The translations under genes and the position numbers were made by a program. Under the pieces are notes generated by a model. It was not told the DNA's origin. It saw nothing but the letters and a program-made list of their open reading frames with translations, and did not search any database. Source: Streptomyces uncialis (GTDB lineage Bacteria; Actinomycetota; Actinomycetes; Streptomycetales; Streptomycetaceae). Taken from it: a DNA stretch of 64,000 nt. How positions within the stretch are numbered: position 1 is the stretch's first letter; each line of letters begins with the position of its first letter. Location: assembly GCF_036250755.1 (NCBI RefSeq), contig NZ_CP109583.1, forward strand, positions 6,735,501-6,799,500, given 5' to 3'. This document shows positions 41,896 through 50,966 of this stretch, one piece after another.

Positions 41896-43593
41896 ATGGC
41901 AGTTCCCCGCCGCCGCCCGACATCACTCGCGGTCTGCGCCGCGACAGCGGTGACCCTCGGGGCCACCGCGCTGGCCCTGCCCGCCGTCGCCGCCCCCGCC
42001 GCCCCGTCCGCCCCCGCCGCGCCGCCGATCGGGCTGGGGGAAGGCACCCTGGACTGGGGCTTCAAGGAGACGTTCCGCAAGTACCTGGTCGGGCCGATCG
42101 GCAACGGCAAGATCACCGCCGCCGAAGGCGCCCGGCAGGCCGCCGGGAACGGCCCGTTCACCTTCACGGACGGCACGGGCACCTACGACATGGGCAACCA
42201 CGCGACGAACACCGCGTTCAAGGGGTCCGTCCACTTCGAGGGCCATGCCGGCGTCCTCGACATCAAGCTCTCCGACGTCAAGGTGAAGACCACCCGGACC
42301 GACGGCACGATCAGCGCGGACGTGACGACGAAGAAGGACGGCAGGACCACCACCGACCAGGACGTGGTCCTCGCCGATCTGAGTCTCACGGGCGTCCGGC
42401 CCGGTTCGGGCCCGGGTGGCGCGATGGTCTTCAAGGACATCCCCGCCAAGCTGACGTCCGGCGGCGCCAAGGCGTTCCAGAACTTCTACCAGGCGGGTGC
42501 CGTACTCGACCCCGCCACCCTCACCGTCACCTCCGAGTCCTCCGGCACCCCCACCGGTACCCCGACGGGTACACCGACCGGTACCCCCACGGGCACCCCC
42601 ACCGGCACGCCGACGGGTACGCCGACCGGCACTCCCACGGGCACCCCGACCGGCACTCCCACAGGGGGCCCGACCAGTACGCCGACGGGCCCCTCGCCCG
42701 AGCCGACCGACGACCCGACCGACGACCCGACCGATGAGCCGACGGACGGGCCCGGTGAGCCCGGTGAGCCCTCCACGCCCGGCGAGGAAGGGCCGGTCGG
42801 AGAGGTCGTCGACGGCAAGCTGTCGTGGGGCCTCAAGGAGTCCTTCCGCTCCTACATCAAGAGCGGCGGCTCCATCAATCTGTCCGAGACCGCCACCGAC
42901 AACGGCAACGGCTTCGACTTCCCGTTCGCCTCGGCCGAACTCGACCCCGAGGCGAAGACGCTGGACGCGTCCTTCAACGGCACGGTGCAGTTCCTCTTCC
43001 TGAGCCACACGATCGACATGGCGTTCACCGACGTCAAGATCAAGGCGAACGGCTCCAAGGGCACGCTCGTCGTCGATGTGATCACCCCGCAGCGGACCAG
43101 CGACGACGTGGAGTTCGCCACGCTGGACCTGTCCGGGGTGTCGTACCGCCCGACGAACGACGTCCTGCTGCTCGACAAGGTGCCCGCCAAGTTCACCGCG
43201 GACGGGGCGAAGCAGTTCGCCAACGACACGGTGGGATCGATCTACCAGCCGGGGATGGAGATCGACCCGGTCACCGTCGCGCTCGCGCTGTCCGACGACG
43301 TGGAGCTGCCCAGCGGCTCCGGCGGCTCGTCCTCCGGCGGGAGCGAGGGCAGCGGGTCCGCCGGCGGCGGCGCCGGTGGCTCGGCGGGCGGGTCCGTCGG
43401 CGGCGGGTCGGTCGGCGGGGGTTCCGCGGGCGGTTCCGTCGGCGGGGGCTCCGCCGGTGGCTCGGCCGGAGGGTCGCTCGCGGCCACCGGTGCGGGGCTC
43501 CCGACGGGGTCGCTGCTCGCCGGGGCCGGAGCCGTCGTCGCGGCCGGGGCGGCCGTGGTGATCGGCGTGCGGAGGCGTACGACGGCGCAGTGA
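41896..43593 (+). CDS. Second HtaA-domain protein with LAATG sorting signal
   Basis: 565 residues, AGGAGAAC before the ATG. Signal peptide about 1-36. Two HtaA domains flank a long GTPT repeat linker (about 216-300). A Gly/Ser-rich stalk leads to LAATG, a hydrophobic helix and RRR at the end. LAATG fits the LAXTG motif cut by class E sortases of Streptomyces, so this copy should be covalently wall-linked while the first is membrane-anchored. The pair could form a heme relay from wall to membrane. Confidence 0.88.
   Translation: MAVPRRRPTSLAVCAATAVTLGATALALPAVAAPAAPSAPAAPPIGLGEGTLDWGFKETFRKYLVGPIGNGKITAAEGARQAAGNGPFTFTDGTGTYDMGNHATNTAFKGSVHFEGHAGVLDIKLSDVKVKTTRTDGTISADVTTKKDGRTTTDQDVVLADLSLTGVRPGSGPGGAMVFKDIPAKLTSGGAKAFQNFYQAGAVLDPATLTVTSESSGTPTGTPTGTPTGTPTGTPTGTPTGTPTGTPTGTPTGTPTGGPTSTPTGPSPEPTDDPTDDPTDEPTDGPGEPGEPSTPGEEGPVGEVVDGKLSWGLKESFRSYIKSGGSINLSETATDNGNGFDFPFASAELDPEAKTLDASFNGTVQFLFLSHTIDMAFTDVKIKANGSKGTLVVDVITPQRTSDDVEFATLDLSGVSYRPTNDVLLLDKVPAKFTADGAKQFANDTVGSIYQPGMEIDPVTVALALSDDVELPSGSGGSSSGGSEGSGSAGGGAGGSAGGSVGGGSVGGGSAGGSVGGGSAGGSAGGSLAATGAGLPTGSLLAGAGAVVAAGAAVVIGVRRRTTAQ
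42541..42670 (+). repeat. 12-bp tandem repeats coding GTPT linker
   Basis: About ten units of the ACCGG(T/C)AC(C/G/T)CC type encode (GTPT)n between the two HtaA domains. Third positions vary while the protein repeat is kept, which suggests selection for a flexible spacer. Confidence 0.8.
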
Positions 43594-43620
43594 GCCTGAC
43601 GGGGCGTCGGGACCCGCGCC

Positions 43621-43720
43621 GTGCGCGGAGTTCCCCGCGCCCCTGGGTTCTCACCCGCGGTCATGGTTGTCCCCCGGGCGGGCCCCACGGGTGCGCGGTT
43701 CGCCGCGCCCCGCGGGGCCC
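43621..43720 (+). repeat. Copies of dispersed GC-rich repeat
   Basis: One good forward copy (GAGTTCCCCGCGCCCCTGGG, near 43627-43646) and a decayed one (near 43690) follow the second HtaA gene, in the orientation that trails the gene. The gap 43594-43771 has no other content. Confidence 0.6.
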
Positions 43721-43771
43721 GCCCGTGGACGTGGCTGTTCGGGTGCGGGGGTGGGCGGGCACAATGCTGCG

Positions 43772-44437
43772 GTGACCCAACTCGACGTACTACGAGTCTT
43801 CTGCGGACCGGACGGTGGCCGCGGCAATGAGCTGGGCGTCGTCCGGGACGGCGCACCGGTGCCGCGGGAGGCGTCCCGCAGGCGTATCGCCGGGAAACTC
43901 GGGTTCAGCGAAACCGTGTTCGTGGACGATCCCGAACGCGGCCAGATCGACATCCACACCCCGAGCCTGCGGCTGCCGTTCGCGGGACACCCGTGCGTGG
44001 GCGCCGCGTGGCTGCTGGACGTGCCCGAACTCGTCACCCCGGCGGGCGTCGTGGGGGCGCGTCAGGACGGGGAGTTCTCGTGGATCGAGGCGCTGCCCGA
44101 GTGGGCGCCGGAACGCACGCTGAGGCAGTACGCCTCGGCGGCCGAGGTGGACGCGCTGGAGGTCCCGCCGCCCGGTGAGTGGATCTACGCCTGGGCCTGG
44201 GAGGAAGAGGCCGCGGGGCGGATCCGGGCGCGGGCGTTCCCCGGCCGGGACGACGGGGTCCGCGAGGACGAGGCGACCGGCGCGGCGGCGCTGCTGCTCA
44301 CCGCGGAACTCGGCCGCGCGCTCAACATCCGCCAGGGGCTGGGCTCCCAGATCCTGACCGCGCCGCAGCCGTACGGCTGGGTGGAGGTCGGCGGGCGGGT
44401 CCGGCTGACGCATTCGGGGCTGCCGCTGCCCCGCTGA
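43772..44437 (+). CDS. PhzF-family isomerase/epimerase-like protein
   Basis: 221 residues from a GTG at 43772. The PhzF fold's catalytic Glu is in KLGFSETVFV, with the LPFAGHPCVGAAW substrate loop and the C-terminal LTAPQPYGWVEVGGRVRLTHSG strand. At 221 residues it is shorter than the usual 260-300, with a small second domain, so it may be a reduced member. Substrate unknown. It lies between the heme-uptake and heme oxygenase genes but has no obvious iron role. Confidence 0.82.
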   Translation: MTQLDVLRVFCGPDGGRGNELGVVRDGAPVPREASRRRIAGKLGFSETVFVDDPERGQIDIHTPSLRLPFAGHPCVGAAWLLDVPELVTPAGVVGARQDGEFSWIEALPEWAPERTLRQYASAAEVDALEVPPPGEWIYAWAWEEEAAGRIRARAFPGRDDGVREDEATGAAALLLTAELGRALNIRQGLGSQILTAPQPYGWVEVGGRVRLTHSGLPLPR

Positions 44438-44448
44438 CGTACGGGTGA

Positions 44449-44500
44449 CGCCCGCCGCCGACCCGCCCCCGGAACTCCGGGGCCGGGTCGGCGGCGGGCG
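44449..44500. terminator. Long hairpin between converging genes
   Basis: Arms of 17 bp (44449-44465 and 44484-44500) are perfectly complementary and continue into an inner CCCCGGA/TCCGGGG stem, giving about 24 paired bases with one mismatch and a 2-nt loop. It ends the PhzF-like transcript. The next 140 bp carry degenerate CGGTCCGATCAGGC-type repeats up to the heme oxygenase 3' end. Confidence 0.7.
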
Positions 44501-44640
44501 GACGTCGGACCGGCGGCCGGGCGGGTCGACCGCTGGGCGGTCCAGGCGCCGGGCCGGTCAACGGCTGGGCGGATCGGGCACCCGGTCCGATCAGGCACTG
44601 GTCCGGTCGGGTACTGGGTGGTGCAGGGGTGCCGGTCCGA

Positions 44641-45294
44641 TCAGGCGCTGAGGGGGAACTCCTCGCCCAGCGCGTGGAACACGGCGGTGTTCAGCGCGAA
44701 CGCCCGCTTGCACTCGGCCACGATCCGCTGCTTCTCCAGGTCGTCGGCGGCGACACCGTCGAGGAGTTCGCGGTAACCGCGCTTGAACGCGGCCGGGTTG
44801 GTGATCTCGTCGAAGACATAGAACCGCACGCCGTCGCCCTTGCGGGCGAAGCCCCAGGTCTTCTCGGCCCGGTCACGGATGATCTGGCCGCCCGACAGAT
44901 CACCGAGGTAACGCGTGTAGTGGTGGGCGACATAGCCCGCGGGCCACTCGCGCACACACTCCTCGACGCGCTCCGCGTAGGCGCGGGTCGCGGGCAGCGC
45001 GACCAGGCCCTCCTGCCAGGACGGACCGCGCAGATGGGCGAGGTCACGCTCCAGGGCCGTGCTGCGCATCAGCTCGGGCTGGATGAAGGGACCGGCGACC
45101 GGGTGGTCGCGCAGGGACTCCGCACCGGCCTCCAGCGCGCGATAGACGAACCAGAGCTGCTCGGTGTAGCGCGCGTAGGCGTCCACCCCGAGCTTTCCGC
45201 CGAGCATGTCGCTCATGAACGACGAGCTCTCCGCTTCGGTGTGCGCGTCCTGCGACGCGGTGCGGATGAGGGTGGAGAACGGCGGCGTGTCCAT
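44641..45294 (-). CDS. Heme oxygenase
   Basis: 217 residues from the ATG at 45292-45294 with GGAGG just upstream. The proximal heme ligand is His18 (TASQDAHTEAE), and the distal helix has YLGDLSGGQII with the flexible glycines. The family member HmuO of corynebacteria splits heme to biliverdin, CO and iron, and this completes the uptake pathway encoded at 37-43.6 kb. An iron box lies 45 bp upstream, so expression should rise in iron starvation. Confidence 0.93.
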   Translation of the reverse strand: MDTPPFSTLIRTASQDAHTEAESSSFMSDMLGGKLGVDAYARYTEQLWFVYRALEAGAESLRDHPVAGPFIQPELMRSTALERDLAHLRGPSWQEGLVALPATRAYAERVEECVREWPAGYVAHHYTRYLGDLSGGQIIRDRAEKTWGFARKGDGVRFYVFDEITNPAAFKRGYRELLDGVAADDLEKQRIVAECKRAFALNTAVFHALGEEFPLSA

Positions 45295-45338
45295 GGGACC
45301 TCCGGGTGCCGAAGGGGGGCGGGGCTGCACCGATCATC

Positions 45339-45357
45339 TATGGTTAGGCTTACCTAA
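45339..45357. promoter_or_regulatory. DtxR-type iron box before heme oxygenase
   Basis: TATGGTTAGGCTTACCTAA matches the DtxR consensus at 16 of 19 positions and contains TTAGGCTTACCTAA. It lies upstream of the heme oxygenase start, on its promoter side. The rest of 45358-45562 shows no gene. Confidence 0.85.
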
Positions 45358-45562
45358 GTCAACAGCTTTCCGACAGGCTGTCGGGAAAAATATACCCGGA
45401 GAGCGGACCGGTGTGCCCCGATCCGGGGAATCCGGCCCGCTCCCGTACCTCTCCCGCCCCGCCGCGACCCGGTTCCACGGCGGCCGCAGACCCGGCCCTG
45501 AGGCGGCTTTCGGCCCTGCGGCAGCCGTACCCTCCACCGCGTCCGCTGGCCCAGGGCGGCCG

Positions 45563-46567
45563 TCAGGACAGCCGTCGGCGCAGCCACCACAAGCCCGCCG
45601 CGGCCGGCAACCCCGCGAGGGCGAGGTACAGCGCCGTCTCCAGCAGCTGGAACGTCCAGTACCGGTCGCCCGGCTGGTACTCCACCTCCACCCGCAGGCC
45701 GGCCTGCTCAAGGCACTTCCCCTGGGACGTGGGGCCGCTGTCCGCGCAGACCTCCGCCCCGGTCGCGGGCACCCCGTCCGGGGTCAGTGCCGGGGACCGG
45801 CCGGACGTCACCCACGCCCCGGCCATCTCCACGATCACGTCCATCCGGGCGTTGTCGCCGGAGCCGCGCGACTGGAGCCCCATCCCCGTGATCCCCTTCT
45901 CCAGCCCCGCCGGACCGGCCACCCGCAGCGTCCTGGTCTCCGGCGGCATCAGATGCGGGCGCACCGCCAGCGGGACGAGGATCTGTGCGGCGGCGACCAC
46001 CGCCAGCGTCACCGCCATCGCGGGCAGGGTCCGGCGGACCAGCAGCCCGGCGCACACTCCCACGGCGAACGCGAAGGCCGCGTACCCGAAGGGCACGACC
46101 CCGCGGACCTCGAAGACCAGCGGGGTGAACCGCTCCTGCGTGATCGCGTCGATCGGACGGGCCCACCAGGTCACCATCAGACCCAGCAGCCCCGTGGTGA
46201 GCACCGCGAAGCCGCCGACCGTCAGCATCCGGACCATCAGCCAGCGGGTCCGGGTGACGCCCTGGTTCCAGATCATCCGGTGCGTGCCGCTCTCCAGCTC
46301 ACGGGCCACCAGCGGGGCGCCCCACGCCATCCCCAGCAGCCCCGGCACGGCGATCAGCGCCGCCCCCACCGCGGAGACCATGGTCTGCTGCTGCCGCACG
46401 AACTCGTTCAGCGAGTCGCCGCAGCCGCCCGCGCACCCCGCCCGGATCTCGTCCAGACCGTCCCGCATCCCGATTCCCGTGATCAGCAGGAACGCCGCCA
46501 CGACGCCGAGCAGCGCCAGGGTCACCAGCAACGGGACACGGAACTGCCGCCAGGTGAGCCAGATCAT
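45563..46567 (-). CDS. ABC transporter permease
   Basis: 334 residues with about six membrane segments (LLVTLALLGVVAAFLLITG, AALIAVPGLLGMAWG, VGGFAVLTTGLLGLMVTWW and later ones) and a large extracellular loop between the last two. The pattern MIWLTWRQFR...MIWNQGVTRTRWL is common in YtrA-operon permeases of Streptomyces. It pairs with the ATPase upstream (overlap 46564-46567). Substrate unknown; such systems often respond to cell-wall stress. Confidence 0.85.
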   Translation of the reverse strand: MIWLTWRQFRVPLLVTLALLGVVAAFLLITGIGMRDGLDEIRAGCAGGCGDSLNEFVRQQQTMVSAVGAALIAVPGLLGMAWGAPLVARELESGTHRMIWNQGVTRTRWLMVRMLTVGGFAVLTTGLLGLMVTWWARPIDAITQERFTPLVFEVRGVVPFGYAAFAFAVGVCAGLLVRRTLPAMAVTLAVVAAAQILVPLAVRPHLMPPETRTLRVAGPAGLEKGITGMGLQSRGSGDNARMDVIVEMAGAWVTSGRSPALTPDGVPATGAEVCADSGPTSQGKCLEQAGLRVEVEYQPGDRYWTFQLLETALYLALAGLPAAAGLWWLRRRLS

Positions 46568-47457
46568 GAGCGGGCCTCCTGCCGGGACGCCGCCGGGGCC
46601 GCGGTGTCCCGCGCCGCCATATGGACGAGGACCAGGTCCTCCAGCCCTATCGGCTCCATCCGCCAGGCCGGATCACGCAGCTCGATCATCGACCGGACGA
46701 CGAAGGTGCTCTGCCGCTCGGTGTGCTGCGCCTGGACGACCGTCAGCTCCCCGGGCAGCGAACCGGGGTCCCGGCGCGCGGTGGTCAGCCGGAAGTGGGT
46801 GGCGAGCAGCTCGTCCACGTCCCCGGCGAGCCGTACCCGCGAGCCCACCAGGGTGATCAGATGGTCGCAGGTGCGCTCCAGGTCGGACACCAGATGCGAG
46901 GAGAGCAGCACCGAGATCCCGTGCTCGGCCACGTACGCCATCAGCGCCTGGTGGAACTCCCGCCGCGCCAGCGGGTCCAGCGCGGCCACCGGTTCGTCCA
47001 GGATCAGCAGCTCGGGGCGTTTGGCGAGGGCCAGGGCGAGCGCCAGCTGGGCCCGCTGGCCGCCGGACAGCCGCCCCGCGCGCTGCGCCGGGTCGAGACC
47101 CGTGGCGTCGATCCGGGCCCGCGCCAGCGCGGCGTCCCAGCCCGCGTTCAGCTTGGCGCCGAGCCGCAGGTGCTCGGCGACCGTCAGCCCCTTGTACACC
47201 GGGCTGTCCTGGGCGACGAAGCCCACCCGGGCGAGCTGTGCCGGGCCGGAATCGGGGCGTCCGCCGAGCACCGACAGGGTGCCCGAGGTCGGGGTGAGCA
47301 GCCCGCACGCCAGCTGTAACAGGGTCGACTTCCCGGCGCCGTTGGGGCCGACCAGGCCGACCACCCGGCCCTCGGGGACGCTCAGCGTGCACTCGCGCAG
47401 CGCCGTCCGCCGTCCGTAGCGCTTGGTCAGCCCGCGGGCTTCGAGGACCGCCGTCAT
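46564..47457 (-). CDS. ABC transporter ATP-binding protein
   Basis: 297 residues. Walker A GPNGAGKST, signature RLSGGQRAQLALALALA, Walker B LLILDEPVAALDPLAR and switch H in LLSSHLVSDLERT. The C-terminal 80 residues form an extra regulatory domain as in multidrug/antibiotic-type ATPases. The ATG overlaps the GntR stop (ATGA, 47454-47457). Confidence 0.92.
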   Translation of the reverse strand: MTAVLEARGLTKRYGRRTALRECTLSVPEGRVVGLVGPNGAGKSTLLQLACGLLTPTSGTLSVLGGRPDSGPAQLARVGFVAQDSPVYKGLTVAEHLRLGAKLNAGWDAALARARIDATGLDPAQRAGRLSGGQRAQLALALALAKRPELLILDEPVAALDPLARREFHQALMAYVAEHGISVLLSSHLVSDLERTCDHLITLVGSRVRLAGDVDELLATHFRLTTARRDPGSLPGELTVVQAQHTERQSTFVVRSMIELRDPAWRMEPIGLEDLVLVHMAARDTAAPAASRQEARS

Positions 47458-47867
47458 CGCACCGCCCCGTCCGGAGTACCCGGCTGACCGGCCGCCCTGG
47501 CCCGCAGCGCGGTCAGGACCAGCGCCTCCACGCTCTCGTCGGCCAGTCCGGCGGCCCGGGCGCGCACCAGCCAGTCGTCCAGTTCGCGGCGCAGCGCCTC
47601 GTACTCGGGGTGCGCGGTGTCGTCGAGCGTGCGGGTCACGAAGGTGCCGACGCCCGGCCTGGGCGCCACCAGACCCTCGTACTCCAGCTCGCGGTACGCC
47701 TTGAGCACGGTGTTCGGGTTGACCGCGACCTGCGTGGCCACGTCCTTGACGGTCGGCAGCCGGTCGCCCTCGGCCAGTACCCCGAGGCGCAGCGCGCGGT
47801 GCACCTGCTGGACGAGCTGGCGGTAGGGGGCCACTCCCGACCGTGCGTCCAGATGGAACTCGATCAT
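47454..47867 (-). CDS. GntR-family regulator, YtrA subfamily
   Basis: 137 residues. The winged-helix DNA-binding domain (FHLDARSGVAPYRQLVQQVHRALRLGVLAEGDRLPTVKDVATQVAVNPNTVLKAYRELEYEGLVAPRPGVGTFV) is followed by a short helical tail, the layout of YtrA-type repressors that control the ABC genes behind them. GGGAAACGC precedes the ATG. The upstream CTAGGTGGCTAGCACTTTAG stretch (about 47884-47903) is AT-rich and likely holds promoter and operator. Confidence 0.9.
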   Translation of the reverse strand: MIEFHLDARSGVAPYRQLVQQVHRALRLGVLAEGDRLPTVKDVATQVAVNPNTVLKAYRELEYEGLVAPRPGVGTFVTRTLDDTAHPEYEALRRELDDWLVRARAAGLADESVEALVLTALRARAAGQPGTPDGAVR

Positions 47868-47952
47868 GCGTTTCCCTATTCATCTAGGTGGCTAGCACTT
47901 TAGGACTCTAGGGCTTTCAGGCTCGGGTTGTCCTGAGAACGGCATGAGAAAA

Positions 47953-47975
47953 CCCGCCCCCGGCTCGGGGGCGGG
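47953..47975 (-). terminator. map: Rho-independent terminator of map
   Basis: CCCGCCCCCG-GCT-CGGGGGCGGG forms a 10-bp stem. Reading on the minus strand, it is followed by TTTTCT, a classical intrinsic terminator about 95 bp after the methionine aminopeptidase stop. Confidence 0.8.
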
Positions 47976-48069
47976 CTCATCGGTGCGTGTGCGGCCATGC
48001 GTGGCCGCGCTGGGCGTGCGCGGTGGGTGGCCCGTGCGTACGGCCGGGCCGGACCGGGGCCGGGGTCGG

Positions 48070-48927
48070 CTACGGGAGGGTGAGGATCTCCGTACCCGTG
48101 TCGGTGACGACGAGCGTGTGCTCGAACTGGGCGGTCCGCTTGCGGTCCTTCGTCACGACCGTCCAGCCGTCGTCCCACATGTCGTACTCATGGGTGCCGA
48201 GCGTCAGCATCGGCTCGATGGTGAACGTCATGCCCGGCTGGATGACGGTCGTGGCGTGCGGGCTGTCGTAGTGCGGGACGATCAGGCCGGAGTGGAACGA
48301 CGAGTTGATGCCGTGCCCCGTGAAGTCCCGTACCACCCCGTACCCGAACCGCTTGGCGTACGACTCGATGACCCGGCCGATCACATTGATCTGCCGTCCC
48401 GGCCGGACCGCCTTGATCGCCCGGTTCAGCGACTCCCGGGTCCGCTCCACCAGCAGCCGCGACTCCTCGTCCACGTCGCCGACGAGATACGTGGCGTTGT
48501 TGTCGCCGTGCACCCCGCCGATGTAGGCGGTGACGTCGAGGTTGACGATGTCGCCGTCGCGCAGCACCGTCGAATCGGGGATGCCGTGGCAGATCACCTC
48601 GTTGACGGAGGTGCACAGCGACTTCGGGAAGCCCCGGTACCCGAGCGTCGAGGGGTAGGCGCCGTGGTCGCACATGTACTCATGGGCGACCTTGTCCAGC
48701 GCGTCGGTGGTCACTCCCGGCGCGATGACGCTCGCGGCCTCCGCCATCGCCCGCGCGGCGATACCGCCCGCGATCCGCATCCGCTCGACGGTGTCGGCGT
48801 CCTGGACCTCGGGACCCGTGTACGGGGTGGGGGCGGCCTTGCCCACGTACTCGGGGCGGGTGATGTGTCCCGGGACGGCGCGGGGGGCGGAGAGTTCCCC
48901 GGGGACGAGCAGCGACTGGGCAGACAT
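48070..48927 (-). CDS. map: Methionine aminopeptidase, type I
   Basis: 285 residues. The five metal ligands of the pita-bread fold are visible: Asp in [14 protein letters not shown] (two Asp), His in [11 protein letters not shown], Glu in [10 protein letters not shown] and Glu in QFEHTLVVT. The N-terminal extension (about 40 residues, with a Pro-rich [17 protein letters not shown] motif) is typical of actinobacterial copies. It removes the initiator Met from new proteins. It is probably monocistronic and ends at the terminator at 47953-47975. Confidence 0.95.
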   Translation of the reverse strand: MSAQSLLVPGELSAPRAVPGHITRPEYVGKAAPTPYTGPEVQDADTVERMRIAGGIAARAMAEAASVIAPGVTTDALDKVAHEYMCDHGAYPSTLGYRGFPKSLCTSVNEVICHGIPDSTVLRDGDIVNLDVTAYIGGVHGDNNATYLVGDVDEESRLLVERTRESLNRAIKAVRPGRQINVIGRVIESYAKRFGYGVVRDFTGHGINSSFHSGLIVPHYDSPHATTVIQPGMTFTIEPMLTLGTHEYDMWDDGWTVVTKDRKRTAQFEHTLVVTDTGTEILTLP

Positions 48928-49073
48928 GTCAACGAGTGTAGCCAGCCCGGATGGGGCAACATGGCCGCTGTGGGCTTCCCGGGACCGGGGAGCCGGACGC
49001 CACCCGCCCGCCGCCGCGGACCCGAGGCGACGCGCGGGGGCACCCAGGACGCACAGGACGCAAAGGATTCGAC

Positions 49074-49307
49074 ATGGCGCTGTTCAAGAAGCGGGCGGCC
49101 GGCAAGCCGGGGGAGTGGTACTACTGCCTCGTCCATCAGAAGGTCGAGGAGGGCCCGGAGTGCCCGGCCAAGGACCGTTTCGGGCCGTACGCGAGCCGTG
49201 AGGAGGCCCAGCACGCGATGGACACCGCCCAGGAGCGCAACCAGGAGTGGGAGAACGACCCCCGCTGGCACGACGCGGCGGCGCGCGGCGAGGACGACGA
49301 CCGCTGA
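49074..49307 (+). CDS. Small hypothetical protein
   Basis: 77 residues; AAAGGA lies before the ATG at 49074. Sequence [39 protein letters not shown]...: two Cys residues, [26 protein letters not shown], and an acidic end. The SREEAQxAM-x-x-AxxRN segment resembles SPOR-like repeat helices, but no domain can be assigned. Conserved-looking proteins of this shape occur near map in Streptomyces. Function unknown. Confidence 0.72.
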   Translation: MALFKKRAAGKPGEWYYCLVHQKVEEGPECPAKDRFGPYASREEAQHAMDTAQERNQEWENDPRWHDAAARGEDDDR

Positions 49308-49383
49308 CCCCGGGCCGCCGGGCGGGAACGGGGCGGGGGCGGGGGTCCGTCCGGGACGGGGGAAGGCCGGTCGGGAACGGGGG

Positions 49384-50748
49384 TCAGGCCCCGGCCGACG
49401 GTGAGCCCTCGGGAGCCGCTTCGGGGGATTCCGCGGAGGACTCCTTCTCCGCCCGGCGGCGCCGCGCGTCGGGGTCGGTCTCCGCGTCGTAGGCGATCAG
49501 TTTCGGCAGGACCGCCGCCAGCAGCGCCACCGAGGCCACACAGGCGAGCCCGCCGGACCAGAACGCGGCCCGGGTGCCGGTCCAGCTCGCCATCGCGCCC
49601 GCCCGGACCTGGCCGAGCTGCGGACCCACGCTGTAGGAGAGCACCTCTATACCCGCGAGCCGCCCCCGCAGCCCCTCCGGGATCGTCTGGTTCCAGATGG
49701 TGCTCCGGCCCAGTCCGCTGATCATGTCGCCCGCCCCGGCGACCGCCAGACACGCCAGCACGGGCCACACCGAGTCGAACCAGCCCGCCGCCGCGATCGC
49801 CAGCCCCCACACGGTGGCGCCCGCGACCACCAGCAGTCCATGGCGCCGGGTCCGCGACAGCCAGCCGCTGGTCAGGCCGATCAGCAGCGAACCGACGGCG
49901 CCCGCCGCGTACATCAGCCCGAGCGACCACTCCGCGTCCAGCTCGTCCGCGAGGAACGGGAAGATCGCGTGCGGGAACGCGAAGAACATCGCCGCCAGGT
50001 CGATCGCGTACGTCCCGAGCAGCACCGGACGCGACCAGGCGTACCGCGCGCCCTCCGCGAGTCCCCGCAGCGACGGTTTGGGCGCGCCCTCGGACGGCGG
50101 CGCCGCTCCGAGTCCCCGGCACATCAGCACGGACACCGCGAACGTCACCACCGTGATCCCGTACGCGGGCGCGCTGCCCGCGAACGCCACCACGACCCCC
50201 GCCAGCGACGGGCCCGCGATCTCGCCGGCCTGCCAGCGCAGCGCGTTCAGCGCCGCCGCCGCGGGCAGTTGGTCGTGCGGGACGATCCGGGCCATCAGCG
50301 AGTCGAGGGCCGGGCGCTGGAGTCCGGTGAGCGCGGCGACCCCCGCCGCCACCAGGTACAGCGGCCACAACAGCGGTTCCGGCAGCAGCGCGTTGACCAG
50401 CAGCACCGCCGCGAGCACCCCGAGGCCCGCCTCCGTCGCGATGATCACCTTGCGCCGGTCCACGGCGTCGGCGAGCGCCCCGCCGTACAGCCCGAAGACG
50501 ATCAGCGGCACCAGCTCGACGGCGCCCATCGCACCCACCGCGAGCGGCGACCCCGTCAGATCCTTGATCTGCAACGGCAGCGCGATCAGGGCCATCGCGG
50601 CCCCGATGTACGTGATCAGGCCCTGGGTCCACAGCAGCCGGAAGTCCCGGGAGGACCGCCAGGGGGAGAGGTCGGGCAGCAGACCGCGCGCTCCGGTGGC
50701 ACGGGCCGGGGGAGCGGGCTCCCCCCGTTCGATGGGGTCAGCGGTCAC
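49384..50748 (-). CDS. MFS transporter, EntS-like (MFS_3)
   Basis: 454 residues from a GTG at 50746-50748; the longer frame upstream is Pro/Gly-rich and unlikely. About 12 membrane segments. It has the family features FRLLWTQGLITYIGAAMALIALPLQIKDLTGSPLAVGAMG and YGGALADAVDRRKVIIATE (motif A), and the C-terminus is acidic and Ser-rich. Relatives export siderophores such as enterobactin, but no iron box or siderophore gene is near, so a different substrate is possible. 50749-50966 upstream has no gene. Confidence 0.85.
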   Translation of the reverse strand: MTADPIERGEPAPPARATGARGLLPDLSPWRSSRDFRLLWTQGLITYIGAAMALIALPLQIKDLTGSPLAVGAMGAVELVPLIVFGLYGGALADAVDRRKVIIATEAGLGVLAAVLLVNALLPEPLLWPLYLVAAGVAALTGLQRPALDSLMARIVPHDQLPAAAALNALRWQAGEIAGPSLAGVVVAFAGSAPAYGITVVTFAVSVLMCRGLGAAPPSEGAPKPSLRGLAEGARYAWSRPVLLGTYAIDLAAMFFAFPHAIFPFLADELDAEWSLGLMYAAGAVGSLLIGLTSGWLSRTRRHGLLVVAGATVWGLAIAAAGWFDSVWPVLACLAVAGAGDMISGLGRSTIWNQTIPEGLRGRLAGIEVLSYSVGPQLGQVRAGAMASWTGTRAAFWSGGLACVASVALLAAVLPKLIAYDAETDPDARRRRAEKESSAESPEAAPEGSPSAGA

Positions 50749-50966
50749 GGAAGGGCATTTTCCAGCCGCCCGCACCCCGCTGCCAACCGGTTTTCCCGCT
50801 GCCGACCGGTCACCGGGAGGCGGGCCCGGTCGCGGCGGTGGCCGACCGGCTTCCCCGCTGCCCCCGCGCTGCCCACTCCCCACGGCCCGGCCCGGCGCTC
50901 TGCCCACCGCTCTGCCCGGCGGCCTGTCGGTGACCGGAGGCGTTCAGCCGTGGTGGCCGGGGCCCG

